Notes: a model not told the origin generated them from the letters alone. A stretch of 47,390 bases of DNA from Mesorhizobium sp. LNHC252B00 (GCF_000502955.1 NZ_AYWO01000001.1:275809-323198), one strand, 5' to 3'. Shown: positions 1 through 8,381, counted from the first letter of the stretch. A program made the numbers and translations.

Positions 1-188
<188 letters not shown>

Positions 189-315
189 CAGCCTTAACCT
201 CCCCGTGCCTTGCCTGCTTTTCCGGTGGACCGGGCGCAGCTTTCGCCACGCTTTTCCAGCTCCTCCCGGAAACAGCGCTGACGTGCATCTACGCGAATGC
301 CTGCGCAGGCGTCAA

Positions 316-326
316 TTGTCAGACGA
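316..326. promoter_or_regulatory. Imperfect GntR-type operator candidate
   Basis: TTGT-CAG-ACGA is a TTGT-N3-ACAA palindrome with one mismatch. It resembles the perfect sites at 403-415 and 3665-3679. GntR/FadR-subfamily regulators commonly bind TNGT-N3-ACNA, and two such regulators are encoded nearby. The role is inferred. Confidence 0.35.
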
Positions 327-402
327 ATAAGAATTGGCGATAGTCATGGAAATGCGGCCGGAGGCTCTTGCGGGACGGGGTTGAATCTTTCGAAAAATCA
401 GT

Positions 403-415
403 TTTGTAGGACAAA
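403..415. promoter_or_regulatory. Probable GntR (FCD) operator upstream of binding protein
   Basis: TTTGT-AGG-ACAAA is a perfect five-base inverted repeat with a three-base centre. It fits the TNGT-N3-ACNA rule of the FadR subfamily. It lies six bases before a TTGACG that could be a -35 element, a position where a bound repressor would block transcription of the gene at 683. The shared architecture with 3665-3679 suggests the same regulator acts at both; this is inference. Confidence 0.5.
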
Positions 416-682
416 TGGCATTGACGTTGGCCGCGAGCCGAGATTAGCTGAGCATCGGAGGACTAAATTTAATATACCGATCCCATGCCGGCCTGCCGCG
501 CGGGATCATCGGAGGATTGTCGGTCGTTGCCAGTCAGTTTTCGATCTGGCCGACCGAGATGAAAATACTTATCGGCCTGGCGTATGACATGAGCGCTCGC
601 ACAACGACCCTCTGTCAGCACGCATCCGGTCGATCTGTGTGGCGGGCACGCCGTGCCCGTCTGTTTCCAAGGGAGGACTGAC

Positions 683-1672
683 ATGAGGAAAACACTTTTG
701 CTCGCCGCCGTCGCCGCCATGGCGCTTGGCGCCGGGCCGGCTTTGGCCAAGAAACAGCTCGTCATTGTCGTGAAAGGTCTCGACAATCCGTTCTTCGAAG
801 CCATTCACCAGGGCTGCGAGAAATGGAACAAGGAAAACGCCAGCTCGGAATATGAGTGCTTCTACACCGGTCCGGCGTCGACTTCCGATGAAGCCGGCGA
901 GGCGCAGATCGTCCAGGACATGCTGAGCAAGGCCGACACGGTGGCGATGGCAATTTCGCCGTCCAACGCGCCACTGATCGCGCAGACGATCAAGACCGCC
1001 AACCCGACGATCCCGATCATGACCGTCGATGCGGATCTCAGCAAGGAAGATGCAGCACTTCGCAAGACCTATCTCGGCACCGACAACTATCTGATGGGCA
1101 AGAAGATCGGCGAGTACATCAAGAAGGGCAAGCCGAATGGTGGTACGATCTGCACCATTGAAGGCAACCCGGCTGCCGACAACATCCTGCGTCGTGCCCA
1201 GGGCATGCGTGATGCGCTTTCGGGCAAGGACGGCCTCGCCGCACTTGCCGGTGAAGGTGGCTGGACCGAAGTTGCAGGCTGCCCGGTGTTCACCAATGAC
1301 GACGGCGCCAAGGGCGTACAGGCGATGACCGACATCCTCGCCGCCAACCCCAAGCTCGACGCCTTCGGCATCATGGGCGGCTGGCCGCTGTTCGGCGCGC
1401 CGCAGCCCTATCGCGATCTGTTCGGACCGCTCAAGGACCGGATAGCCAGCAACGACTTCGTCATCGGTGCCGCCGACACGATCGGCGACGAGGTGGCGAT
1501 CGCCCGTGACGGTCTCGTGACCGCGCTGGTCGGTCAGCGGCCGTTCGAAATGGGCTACAAGGCGCCGTCGGTGATGATCGACCTCATCGAGGGCAAGGCC
1601 GTCGCCGATCCGGTGTTCACCGGCCTCGACGAATGCACCAAGGATACTGTCGACACCTGCATCCAGAAGTAG
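683..1672 (+). CDS. Sugar ABC transporter substrate-binding protein (periplasmic-binding family 4)
   Basis: The 329-residue product is a periplasmic sugar-binding protein of the RbsB/LacI-fold type. It starts with a clear Sec signal peptide, MRKTLLLAAVAAMALGAGPALA, followed by KKQLVIVVKGLDNPFF, the usual first strand and sugar-contact region. Other family marks are the TVDADLS hinge stretch and the GTDNYLMGKKIGEYI helix. The ATG at 683 is preferred over an in-frame upstream start at 653 because AGGGAGG sits about eight bases ahead of it and the signal peptide then begins correctly. The mature protein carries several cysteines. It is divergent from the ATPase fragment at 1-188, its likely partner. 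The ligand is unknown; the neighbouring dehydrogenases suggest a sugar, sugar acid or polyol. Confidence 0.9.
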   Translation: MRKTLLLAAVAAMALGAGPALAKKQLVIVVKGLDNPFFEAIHQGCEKWNKENASSEYECFYTGPASTSDEAGEAQIVQDMLSKADTVAMAISPSNAPLIAQTIKTANPTIPIMTVDADLSKEDAALRKTYLGTDNYLMGKKIGEYIKKGKPNGGTICTIEGNPAADNILRRAQGMRDALSGKDGLAALAGEGGWTEVAGCPVFTNDDGAKGVQAMTDILAANPKLDAFGIMGGWPLFGAPQPYRDLFGPLKDRIASNDFVIGAADTIGDEVAIARDGLVTALVGQRPFEMGYKAPSVMIDLIEGKAVADPVFTGLDECTKDTVDTCIQK

Positions 1673-1683
1673 GTTTTCGATTT

Positions 1684-1709
1684 CGGGGCGCTCGGCAACG
1701 GGCGCCCCG
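1684..1709 (+). terminator. Hairpin after binding protein
   Basis: CGGGGCGC and GCGCCCCG form a perfect 8-bp stem with a ten-base loop, twelve bases after the stop codon at 1672. No T-run follows, so it may stabilise the binding-protein mRNA or terminate weakly. Confidence 0.55.
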
Positions 1710-1851
1710 TCACTTCCTGAATTGGACGCAATGGTTGGGGCGACAGGCGCCGGCTTTGGCGCGTCCATGGTTTGGATTTTTCGGCAAGATCGGCGCACCG
1801 TGCAGGTTCGGGCCAGTCCGGACGTCAGACGGCCGACGCATTGGAACGTGG

Positions 1852-2634
1852 ATGCCGGACGAGAAGTCAAAAGAGCGAGCCGATCGGACCAAGGCACAAG
1901 CCAGCCGCCGTACGGCCGTCATGCGAACGGGTGGTGCGGCGCACTTCGCAGGGGCGAGCGTGCATGTCTCGCTGGCCGGCGAGATTGGCTTGCGGATCGT
2001 GCGCGGCGACTATCCGCCCGGCACTATCCTGCCCAATGAGGCCAAATGGGCCGAGATCTTCAATGTCAGCCGTTCGGCGGTGCGCGAAGCCATCAAGATG
2101 CTGATGGCGAAAAGCCTGTTGGCATCGCGCCCCAAGATCGGCAGCTGGGTCGAGCCGAAGGAGCGCTGGAACCTGCTCGACCGTGACGTGCTGGCCTGGT
2201 ACGCGACCGCTCCTGACCGCGAGGCTTTTCTGCGCACCGTACAGGAGTTCCGCCACATCATCGAGCCCGAGGCGTCGGCCTTTGCCGCCGTGCGGCGTAG
2301 CGACCAGCAGATGGAGGAGATCAGCCAGGCCTGCCGCGACATGAACGAGGCCCTGAGCCTGCAGGACCGTATCCGCGCCGACACGCGCTTTCATCTGGCT
2401 ATCCTGCGCGCCTCCGGCAACGACCTTTTGGTGCCGCTCGGCGTTCTGATCGAGTCGGCGCTCGACCATCTCTTCGCGTTCACAACGCAGCAGGTCGGTG
2501 ATCAGCGGCAGGCACAGAAACTGCATGAGGCGATCGAGAAGAACATCCGCCTGCGACGTCCGGTAGCCGCGCGCAGTGCCGTGCACAAGCTGCTTGAAAA
2601 CACCGACGATGGGATCGGGCGGTCAAGGCGCTGA
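1852..2634 (+). CDS. GntR-family transcriptional regulator, FadR (FCD) subfamily, copy 1
   Basis: This 260-residue regulator has an N-terminal winged helix at about residues 38-105 (EIGLRIVRGDYPPGTILP, then SRSAVREAIKMLMAKSLL) and a C-terminal FCD effector domain. The FCD metal-ligand pattern is visible in EFRHIIEP, RADTRFHLAI and KLHEAIEKN. The ATG at 1852 is chosen because GGAACG lies just upstream, an arrangement repeated at the paralogue's start (4710); the reading frame stays open much further upstream. The protein is near-identical in its core to the regulator at 4710, with about 34 differences over roughly 215 aligned residues counted by eye. FCD regulators usually repress carbohydrate or organic-acid genes until a carboxylate effector binds. 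It is convergent with the dehydrogenase ending at 2653. Confidence 0.9.
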   Translation: MPDEKSKERADRTKAQASRRTAVMRTGGAAHFAGASVHVSLAGEIGLRIVRGDYPPGTILPNEAKWAEIFNVSRSAVREAIKMLMAKSLLASRPKIGSWVEPKERWNLLDRDVLAWYATAPDREAFLRTVQEFRHIIEPEASAFAAVRRSDQQMEEISQACRDMNEALSLQDRIRADTRFHLAILRASGNDLLVPLGVLIESALDHLFAFTTQQVGDQRQAQKLHEAIEKNIRLRRPVAARSAVHKLLENTDDGIGRSRR

Positions 2635-2652
2635 CAGGCGCCTTTGTCTGGC

Positions 2653-3591
2653 TCAGATCGTCTGCTTCTTGCCGTCCTTGGTCGGCATCAGGTCGACGCC
2701 GTTGATCTTGCCGATATGCGTCGCCAGCATAGGTACGAATTGCTCGGCAGGGCCGGTGGCATGGGCGCCGGCGAAGGAGTTCTTGGTGGCGTTGCCGAGC
2801 GGATTGGCGATGCCGGCTGCCCCCGCCATCGATTCCAGGTAGGTCAGGTCCTTGAAGGCGTTGGCGATCGAGAATTTGTGGGCGTCGCGGTCGCCCTCCA
2901 GCGTCCAGCGCATGAAGGTCTGGTAGAAGCCGCAATCCATGCGGCCATTGCGGATGACGCTGTCGAAGCGCGGCGGCGAGATGCCGACCTTCTCGGCCAG
3001 CGCCAATGCCTCGGAATAGATCGCTGCGTAGCCGAGCGAGATGAAATTGTTGAGCAGCTTCATGCGGTGGCCGTCGCCGGTATCGCCGATATGGACGATG
3101 CGGCCGGCCCAGGTTTCGATCACCGGTTTCACCCTGGCAAAGAGGTCGTCCGGCGCGCCGACCATGGCGTCGAGCGTGCCTTCCCAGGCTTCCTTCGGCG
3201 TGCGGCTCAGCGGCGCGTCGACAAGATCGATGCCGAGCGCCTTAAGTTCCGCCGCCAGCGCCACCGTCGAGACAGGATCTGAGGTCGAGCAATCGATCAC
3301 GACCGAGCCTTTCTTCAAACCCTCCTTGAGGCCGCCGGGGCCACGAATGATGGCTTCGACCTCGCGTGAGCCGGTGACGCAGATGAAGACGATTGTCGAT
3401 GCCGCCGCCACATCGCGCGAGGTCGATGCTTCAGTGGCGCCGCGGCCAATAAGGTCTTCCGCCGGCTTGCGGTTCTTGCGGCCGAGAAAGGTCAGGGCGT
3501 AGCCCTTGTCGACGATGTTCTTGGCGATCCCGTGTCCCATGAGGCCAAGGCCGATGAAGCCGATCTTTTCGCTCGCGGCGGTCGTATTCAT
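2653..3591 (-). CDS. NAD(P)-dependent beta-hydroxyacid dehydrogenase (GarR / 3-hydroxyisobutyrate dehydrogenase family)
   Basis: The 312-residue protein belongs to the beta-hydroxyacid dehydrogenase family, which oxidises 3-hydroxyacids or reduces tartronate semialdehyde. The N-terminal Rossmann motif is IGFIGLGLMGHGIA (about residues 10-23). The DCSTSDP motif lies at 100-106, the substrate loop at DAPLSRTPKEAWEGTL (125-140), and the catalytic lysine is K178 in GHRMKLLNNFISLG. Family members usually have DAPVSGG in the substrate loop; here it reads DAPLSRT, so the substrate may be unusual. The start at 3591 has an AGGA about eight bases upstream and puts the Rossmann fold at the N-terminus. 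It is divergent from the SDR at 3711 across a perfect GntR-type operator, which suggests joint control and a shared sugar-acid pathway. Confidence 0.88.
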   Translation of the reverse strand: MNTTAASEKIGFIGLGLMGHGIAKNIVDKGYALTFLGRKNRKPAEDLIGRGATEASTSRDVAAASTIVFICVTGSREVEAIIRGPGGLKEGLKKGSVVIDCSTSDPVSTVALAAELKALGIDLVDAPLSRTPKEAWEGTLDAMVGAPDDLFARVKPVIETWAGRIVHIGDTGDGHRMKLLNNFISLGYAAIYSEALALAEKVGISPPRFDSVIRNGRMDCGFYQTFMRWTLEGDRDAHKFSIANAFKDLTYLESMAGAAGIANPLGNATKNSFAGAHATGPAEQFVPMLATHIGKINGVDLMPTKDGKKQTI

Positions 3592-3664
3592 GTCTTCAAG
3601 TCCTGTTGCAATGATTGATGATCGGCGCTGCCGTTTTGCAGGCGAGAGCGGTTGCGGATCGCGG

Positions 3665-3679
3665 TATTGTCTGACAATA
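3665..3679. promoter_or_regulatory. Perfect 15-base palindromic operator between divergent oxidoreductase genes
   Basis: TATTGTC-T-GACAATA is a perfect palindrome of seven-base arms around one central base. Its core TTGT-CTG-ACAA matches the TNGT-N3-ACNA form bound by FadR-subfamily GntR proteins. It lies between genes starting at 3591 (minus) and 3711 (plus), and a GntR-FCD gene flanks each side of that pair. Control by one or both is a strong inference. Confidence 0.65.
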
Positions 3680-3710
3680 CACATAAATTCCAGAGGATGT
3701 GGAGAGCAAA

Positions 3711-4607
3711 ATGGCGAAGCGGATCATGTTCACCGGCGGCAGCGGCAAGGCTGGACGCCATGTCGTGCAGTATCTGGTGGAGCAGGGCTGTCAGGTGCTC
3801 AACATCGACACCAAGCCGCTCGGCAACCCCAAGGTGCGCACGCTGATCACCGACATCACCGACAGCGGGCAGGTGTTCAACGCGCTGTCGAGCTACATGG
3901 GCCTGCATGAATTCGACCCATCGCTGCGCCCCCAGCCGGTCGATGCCGTGGTCCATTTCGCCGCCATCCCGCGCATCATGATTACCACCGACAATGAGGT
4001 GTTCCGTATCAATGCGCTCGGCACCTACAATGTCATCGAGGCGGCTGTGAAGCTCGGCATCCCCAAGGTGGTGATCGCCTCCAGCGAAACGACCTATGGC
4101 CTGGTTTTCGCCAACGAGCCGCGCGATCCCAAATATTTCCCGCTCGACGAGGAGTACGACGTCGATCCGATGGACAGCTATGCGCTGTCCAAGGTCGTCA
4201 ACGAGAAGACGGCACGCGCGTTCGCACAGCGCAACGGCACCGATATCTACGCCTTGCGCATTGGCAACGTCATCGAGCCGCATGAATATTCGCTTTTTCC
4301 GAAATGGTTCGCCGATCCCGGTTTCCGCAAGCGCATCGCCTGGAGCTATGTCGATGCGCGCGACCTCGGCCAGATAACGCTGCGCGCCATCGAGAAGGAC
4401 GGCCTCGGCTACCAGGTGTTCAACGCCGCCAACGATGATACCTCGTCCGATCTGCCGACCGCCGAGCTCTTGAAGCGTTTCTACCCCGGCGTGCCGGTCA
4501 AAACCGAACTCGGCGAATATGAAACGCTGCTGTCCAACCGCAAGGCACGCGAGGTGCTCGGTTTCCACCCGGAGCATAGCTGGCGCAAATACGTGACGAC
4601 GGCCTGA
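3711..4607 (+). CDS. NAD-dependent epimerase/dehydratase (extended SDR)
   Basis: The 298-residue protein is an extended short-chain dehydrogenase. The cofactor motif TGGSGKAGRHVV starts near residue 8. HFAAIPR follows at about 82-88, the active-site serine region SSETTYG at 124-130, and the catalytic pair Y157 and K161 lie in DSYALSKVVNEK. Such proteins act on nucleotide sugars or oxidise uronates and aldoses. Its length and its pairing with a GarR-like enzyme make a role in sugar-acid oxidation plausible but unproven. The ATG at 3711 has GGAG six bases upstream. A GTG at 3699 in the same frame is less likely because it overlaps that site. It is probably co-transcribed with, or just upstream of, the GntR gene at 4710. 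Confidence 0.88.
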   Translation: MAKRIMFTGGSGKAGRHVVQYLVEQGCQVLNIDTKPLGNPKVRTLITDITDSGQVFNALSSYMGLHEFDPSLRPQPVDAVVHFAAIPRIMITTDNEVFRINALGTYNVIEAAVKLGIPKVVIASSETTYGLVFANEPRDPKYFPLDEEYDVDPMDSYALSKVVNEKTARAFAQRNGTDIYALRIGNVIEPHEYSLFPKWFADPGFRKRIAWSYVDARDLGQITLRAIEKDGLGYQVFNAANDDTSSDLPTAELLKRFYPGVPVKTELGEYETLLSNRKAREVLGFHPEHSWRKYVTTA

Positions 4608-4709
4608 TTCACGAGAGCAACTGGGCTGATCTGTGCACAGCGCCCGGCTTTGCGGCCCAAGCCGCTTGCCGCGCTTGACAGCACCCTCAATCCGGACTTT
4701 CTGGAACGC

Positions 4710-5486
4710 ATGCGGGACGCGAAGCCGAACAAGGAAAAATCGCCAGCGAAAGCGGCTTCCACCGAGCGTTCCGCCGGCGTACGCCGACCCGACGCGGCGC
4801 GCATTCCAGGCTCGAGCGTTCATGCCTCGCTGGCCAGCGAGATAGGCCTCAGGATCGTGCGTGGCGACTATCCGCCCGGCACGATCCTGCCGAATGAAGC
4901 GAAATGGTCGGAGACCTTCAGCGTCAGCCGCTCGGCGGTGCGTGAAGCGATCAAGATGCTGATGGCCAAGGGCCTGCTGGCCTCACGCCCCAAGATCGGC
5001 AGCTGGGTCGAGCCGAAGGAACGCTGGAACCTGCTCGATCGCGATGTGCTGGCCTGGTACGCGACATCGCCGGATCGCGAAGTGTTCCTGAAGACCGTGC
5101 AGGAGTTCCGCCACATCATCGAGCCGGAAGCGACCGCCTTTGCCGCGATGCGGCGGACCGACGAACAGATGGCCGAGATCAGCCAGGCATGCCGGGAGAT
5201 GGGCGAGGCGGCCAGCCTGCAGGATCGCACCCGCGCCGACACCCGTTTTCACCTCGCCATTCTGCGTGCCTCGGGCAACGACCTTCTGGTGCCGCTCGGC
5301 GTGCTGATCGAATCCGCCTTCGATCATCTCTTTGCCTATACGACGCGGGAGATCGACGATCTCAATCATGCGCAGAAGCTGCATGAGGCAATCGAGAAGA
5401 ACATCCGGCTGCAACGCCCGGATGCGGCGCGCAACGCGGTGCGCAAGTTGTTGGCAAACACCGACGGCGTCATCCGCGCCCGATAG
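4710..5486 (+). CDS. GntR-family transcriptional regulator, FadR (FCD) subfamily, copy 2
   Basis: This 258-residue protein is the paralogue of the regulator at 1852. It has the same winged helix (GDYPPGTILPNEAKW, SRSAVREAIKMLMAKGLL) and the same FCD domain with conserved metal-binding segments (RADTRFHLAI, KLHEAIEKN). The recognition-helix residues are identical in the two copies, so both should bind the same DNA. The differences cluster at the N-terminal tail and in the last third, where the effector pocket or dimer surface may differ. The ATG at 4710 follows GGAACGC, as in copy 1. It lies 102 bases after the SDR, in the same direction, so an operon is possible. It is convergent with the DUF3175 gene ending at 5503. 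Confidence 0.9.
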   Translation: MRDAKPNKEKSPAKAASTERSAGVRRPDAARIPGSSVHASLASEIGLRIVRGDYPPGTILPNEAKWSETFSVSRSAVREAIKMLMAKGLLASRPKIGSWVEPKERWNLLDRDVLAWYATSPDREVFLKTVQEFRHIIEPEATAFAAMRRTDEQMAEISQACREMGEAASLQDRTRADTRFHLAILRASGNDLLVPLGVLIESAFDHLFAYTTREIDDLNHAQKLHEAIEKNIRLQRPDAARNAVRKLLANTDGVIRAR

Positions 5487-5502
5487 GGCCTATTGGGCGC
5501 TG

Positions 5503-5790
5503 CTAATCGTCTTTCTCACGCCCGAAGGCGGCGCGCAGTTCGTCCTTGGCGTCCTCAAGTACTTGTCTGCGCTCGGCGGGCAGGTTCTTGCCGGCGCGGT
5601 TGATGTAGAAGTTCAGCATCGACATGGCTGACTGGAACGGTCCGGCCTTGCGCCGGTGGCTGTGTTCGGCGGATCGCTTGAGCGAGGCGGCGATCTTCTT
5701 GGCGTCGTCGGATTCGAAGACGTGGTCCTCGAGATCCAACGCATCGCTGTGCTCGGTCACGTCGGCCGACCATTTTTTCTTCGCGCTCAC
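5503..5790 (-). CDS. DUF3175 family protein
   Basis: The 95-residue basic protein matches my memory of DUF3175: WSADVTEHSDALDLEDHVF near the N-terminus, then KKIAASLKRSAEHSHRRKA and SAMSMLNFYINRAGKNLP, ending in an acidic tail. No signal peptide or membrane segment is visible, so it should be cytosolic. No function is established. The GTG start at 5790 is supported by AAGGAG eight to nine bases upstream. The reading frame stays open far beyond this start through the neighbouring MFS gene, but that extension is only the antisense of the transporter. The gene is convergent with the regulator ending at 5486. Confidence 0.8.
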   Translation of the reverse strand: MSAKKKWSADVTEHSDALDLEDHVFESDDAKKIAASLKRSAEHSHRRKAGPFQSAMSMLNFYINRAGKNLPAERRQVLEDAKDELRAAFGREKDD

Positions 5791-5964
5791 GGCAGGACTC
5801 CTTATGCAGGGGGCTGGCCGGGAAACTCCGCACTTTGGCATCGGTTCCCACGTCCCTGGCTCTGGAGCCACGGATTTGCCCGCTGTGGCGCTGCTGCGGC
5901 TTGAGGATGGGCCGATAATGGGCGCGAGACGGCAGCCGAACTGAGAGCGCCGACAGGAAACGCA

Positions 5965-7194
5965 TTGGCCCGAACCGACAGCATTCAGCCGAGCACCGGC
6001 ATCGACAGCTCCTATGCCTGGATGCGGCTCGCCATCTCGATGCTGCTGGCGACGATCGGTGCCGTCGGCATGTGGGCGGTTGTCGTGGTGCTGCCCGCCG
6101 TGCAGGCCGAGTTCGGCGTCGACCGCGCCGCGGCGTCCATGCCCTACACCGCGACCATGGTCGGCTTTGCCGCCGGCAACGTGCTGATCGGCCGCGCCAT
6201 CGACCGTATGGGCTACTGGGTCCCGGCGCTGCTCTCTTCGATTGCGCTCTCCGCCGGCCTCCTGCTCGCGGCGCTGTCGACCTCGATCCTGCAGTTCACC
6301 CTTGCCCAAGGGCTGCTGATCGGCGTCGGTACATCGGTGATCTTCGGGCCGCTGATCGCCGATATCTCGCATTGGTTCAACCGCCGGCGCGGTGTCGCGG
6401 TGACCGCGGCGGCCGCCGGCAACTACCTTGCCGGGGCGTTCTGGCCGACCATCATGCCGACACTCATGAAGGCGGAGGGCTGGCGTTTCACCTATGCGGC
6501 CATCGGCATCTTCTGCCTGGTGACCATGGTGCCGCTGGTGCTGATGCTGCGGCGCGGTGCCCCGGCGGCGGCAGCCGCAGGTTCGCCCGGGAGCCGGCCG
6601 GTGCAGCCGATCTCGCTGTCGCCGGCGGCGTTGCAGGTGCTGCTGGTCGTCGCCGGCCTCGGCTGCTGCGTGGCGATGTCGATGCCGCAGGTGCATATCG
6701 TCGCCTATTGCATGGATCTCGGCTACGGCGTGGCACACGGCGCCGACATGCTGTCGATCATGATGGCGGGCGGCGTCGTCAGCCGGTTGGCATCGGGCTT
6801 TGTTGCCGATCGCATCGGCGGCATGAAAACGCTCATGATCGGTTCGGTGCTGCAATGTCTGTCGCTGCTGTTCTACATCCCGTTCGACGGGCTTGCCTCG
6901 CTCTATGTGGTGTCGCTGGTATTCGGCCTGTCGCAAGGCGGCATCGTGCCTTGCTACGCCATCATCGTGCGCGACTACATGCCCGCCAAAGAGGCCGGCC
7001 AGCGCATCGGCATCGTGATGATGGCGACGATCTTCGGCATGGCGATCGGTGGCTGGATGTCGGGCTGGATCTACGACCTCACCGGTTCTTATGCCGCGGC
7101 GTTCCTGAACGGCATCGCCTGGAATTTGCTGAACATACTGGCGATCGGACTGTTGTTCTGGAAGGCCCGGCGCAGCACCGCCGCGATGGCTTGA
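5965..7194 (+). CDS. MFS transporter (12 TM, monocarboxylate/oxalate-formate-like)
   Basis: The 409-residue hydrophobic protein has about twelve membrane segments in two halves, the first being AISMLLATIGAVGMWAVVVVL. The loop GRAIDRMGYWVPAL between TM2 and TM3 and the second-half copy GFVADRIGGMKTLMIG are the classic MFS signature pair. Overall it resembles MFS carriers of organic anions, though the substrate cannot be assigned. Its start is a TTG at 5965 with AGGA six bases upstream; no better ATG exists before the first membrane helix. It stands alone between DUF3175 and the LacI-type regulator. Confidence 0.85.
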   Translation: MARTDSIQPSTGIDSSYAWMRLAISMLLATIGAVGMWAVVVVLPAVQAEFGVDRAAASMPYTATMVGFAAGNVLIGRAIDRMGYWVPALLSSIALSAGLLLAALSTSILQFTLAQGLLIGVGTSVIFGPLIADISHWFNRRRGVAVTAAAAGNYLAGAFWPTIMPTLMKAEGWRFTYAAIGIFCLVTMVPLVLMLRRGAPAAAAAGSPGSRPVQPISLSPAALQVLLVVAGLGCCVAMSMPQVHIVAYCMDLGYGVAHGADMLSIMMAGGVVSRLASGFVADRIGGMKTLMIGSVLQCLSLLFYIPFDGLASLYVVSLVFGLSQGGIVPCYAIIVRDYMPAKEAGQRIGIVMMATIFGMAIGGWMSGWIYDLTGSYAAAFLNGIAWNLLNILAIGLLFWKARRSTAAMA

Positions 7195-7352
7195 AGGCTG
7201 GCAGGATTGTTGCCGTTGCTTGACAAGGACAACAGGCTGCGCGACGCCAGAAGGCGAGTGGGTGCGGCAAAGCGGGCCGGCGGGATGGTGACAGCAAAAA
7301 CGACTGTATCGCGACCGCGCACTGCCGGGTGCATTCCCGAGCGAGCGCTTCC

Positions 7353-8381
7353 GTGATCAAGCCGCGCTCTCGCCGTGGTGGCGGCCGCCCGACCATATCG
7401 GATGTCGCGCGCAAGGCCGGGGTCGGCGCCATCACAGTGTCGCGCGCCTTGCGCGAGCCGGAGCGTGTCTCGGAAGAGCTGCGTCGCCAGATCCAGGCCG
7501 CCGTCGACGAACTCGGCTATGTGCCGGACCCGAATGCGCGGGCGCTGGCCTCGGCGCGCGCCGAGGTGTTCGGCGTCCTGGTGCCGTCGCTTACCAACAA
7601 CGTCTTTGCCGAGGTGGTGCGCGGCATCTATGACAGCCTGTCCGACAGCCCCTTTCGCATCCAACTCGGCAACACCCATTATTCCGGCCTCGAGGAAGAA
7701 CGGCTGCTGCAGGTGTTCGGCTCGCAGCGGCCGGCAGCGCTGATCGTCGCCGGCATCGACCAGACACCAGTCTCGCGAAAGCTGCTGGAGAACGCCGGCT
7801 GCCCGGTGGTGCAGGTCATGGAAACCGGGCCAGATCCAGTCGACATGATGGTCGGCTTCTCGCATCTGGACGGCGGCAGGACGGCGACCGAACATCTGAT
7901 CGAGGCCGGCTATTGCCGCATCGGCTTCATCGGCGCGCGCATGGACCCACGTTCGCAGCGACGCCTTGCCGGCTACCGCGCGGCGATGGAGGCGGCCGGG
8001 CTATTCGACCCGCGCCTCGTCACCACCACGCCGGTTCCGTCCAGCGTATCGCTCGGCCGCGAGATGTTCCGCGACGCACTGGCCAAGGTGCCGACACTCG
8101 ACGCTGTCTTCTGCAACAATGACGACATCGCGCTCGGCGTGTTGTTCGAGTGTCATCGCACCTCGATCTTGGTGCCGAAGACGATCGGTATCGTCGGTTT
8201 CAACGACCTCGACATGATGCAGGTGGCGTTTCCGTCGATCACCAGCATCCGCACCCATCGCTACGAGATCGGCAGGCGTGCGGTCGCCATGGCGCTGGCT
8301 GCGATCGCCGGCGACAGGCCGGAGCAACGGATCGTCGATCTCGGTTTCGAGCTCAAGCGCCGCGAGAGCACCGCCCGTTGA
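7353..8381 (+). CDS. LacI-family transcriptional regulator, GntR (gluconate)-like
   Basis: This is a LacI-family repressor of about 342 residues. The N-terminal helix-turn-helix and hinge helix read PTISDVARKAGVGAITVSRAL, then VSEELRRQIQAAVDELGYVPDPNARALAS. The rest is a periplasmic-binding-protein-like effector domain (VFGVLVPSLTNNVFAEVVRGI; FCNNDDIALGVLF; GIVGFNDLDMM). The N-terminus RGGGRPTISDVARKAGVGAITVSRAL closely resembles the gluconate repressors of the LacI family, and a gluconokinase remnant lies downstream of the importer, so gluconate or a related aldonate is a reasonable effector. Two GTG starts are possible: 7329 and 7353. I chose 7353, which has a weak GAGCGAG upstream. It should bind the operator at 8425-8438. 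Confidence 0.88.
   Translation: MIKPRSRRGGGRPTISDVARKAGVGAITVSRALREPERVSEELRRQIQAAVDELGYVPDPNARALASARAEVFGVLVPSLTNNVFAEVVRGIYDSLSDSPFRIQLGNTHYSGLEEERLLQVFGSQRPAALIVAGIDQTPVSRKLLENAGCPVVQVMETGPDPVDMMVGFSHLDGGRTATEHLIEAGYCRIGFIGARMDPRSQRRLAGYRAAMEAAGLFDPRLVTTTPVPSSVSLGREMFRDALAKVPTLDAVFCNNDDIALGVLFECHRTSILVPKTIGIVGFNDLDMMQVAFPSITSIRTHRYEIGRRAVAMALAAIAGDRPEQRIVDLGFELKRRESTAR

Larger units (their letters stand above)
189..682. promoter_or_regulatory. Divergent intergenic region between ABC ATPase and binding protein
   Basis: About 490 bases without a gene separate two divergent transport genes, so promoters for both directions should lie here. Two GntR-operator-like sites (316-326 and 403-415) are listed separately. 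A possible -35 element, TTGACG, begins at 421, just downstream of the second site, but I see no convincing -10 at the right distance. The words CATCGGAGGACT and CATCGGAGGATT recur about 50 bases apart in the 450-520 stretch; their meaning is unclear. Confidence 0.5.

Noticed and set aside
416..431. Sigma-54-like sequence TGGCATTGACGTTGGC
   Set aside because: The spacing between the GG and GC elements is off by one from the strict -24/-12 pattern, and no enhancer-binding protein gene is nearby.
569..1897. A 442-codon minus-strand frame opposite the first binding protein
   Set aside because: It is the antisense shadow of the binding-protein gene, which has a signal peptide, ribosome binding site and clear family motifs.
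5791..6936. N-terminal extension of the DUF3175 gene back through the MFS transporter
   Set aside because: The extension reads as low-complexity His/Arg/Gln-rich sequence antisense to a clear transporter, and a GTG with a good ribosome binding site defines the short protein.
6072..7223. A 383-codon plus-strand frame overlapping the MFS gene
   Set aside because: It is an arginine-rich out-of-frame reading of the transporter with no hydrophobic helices of its own.
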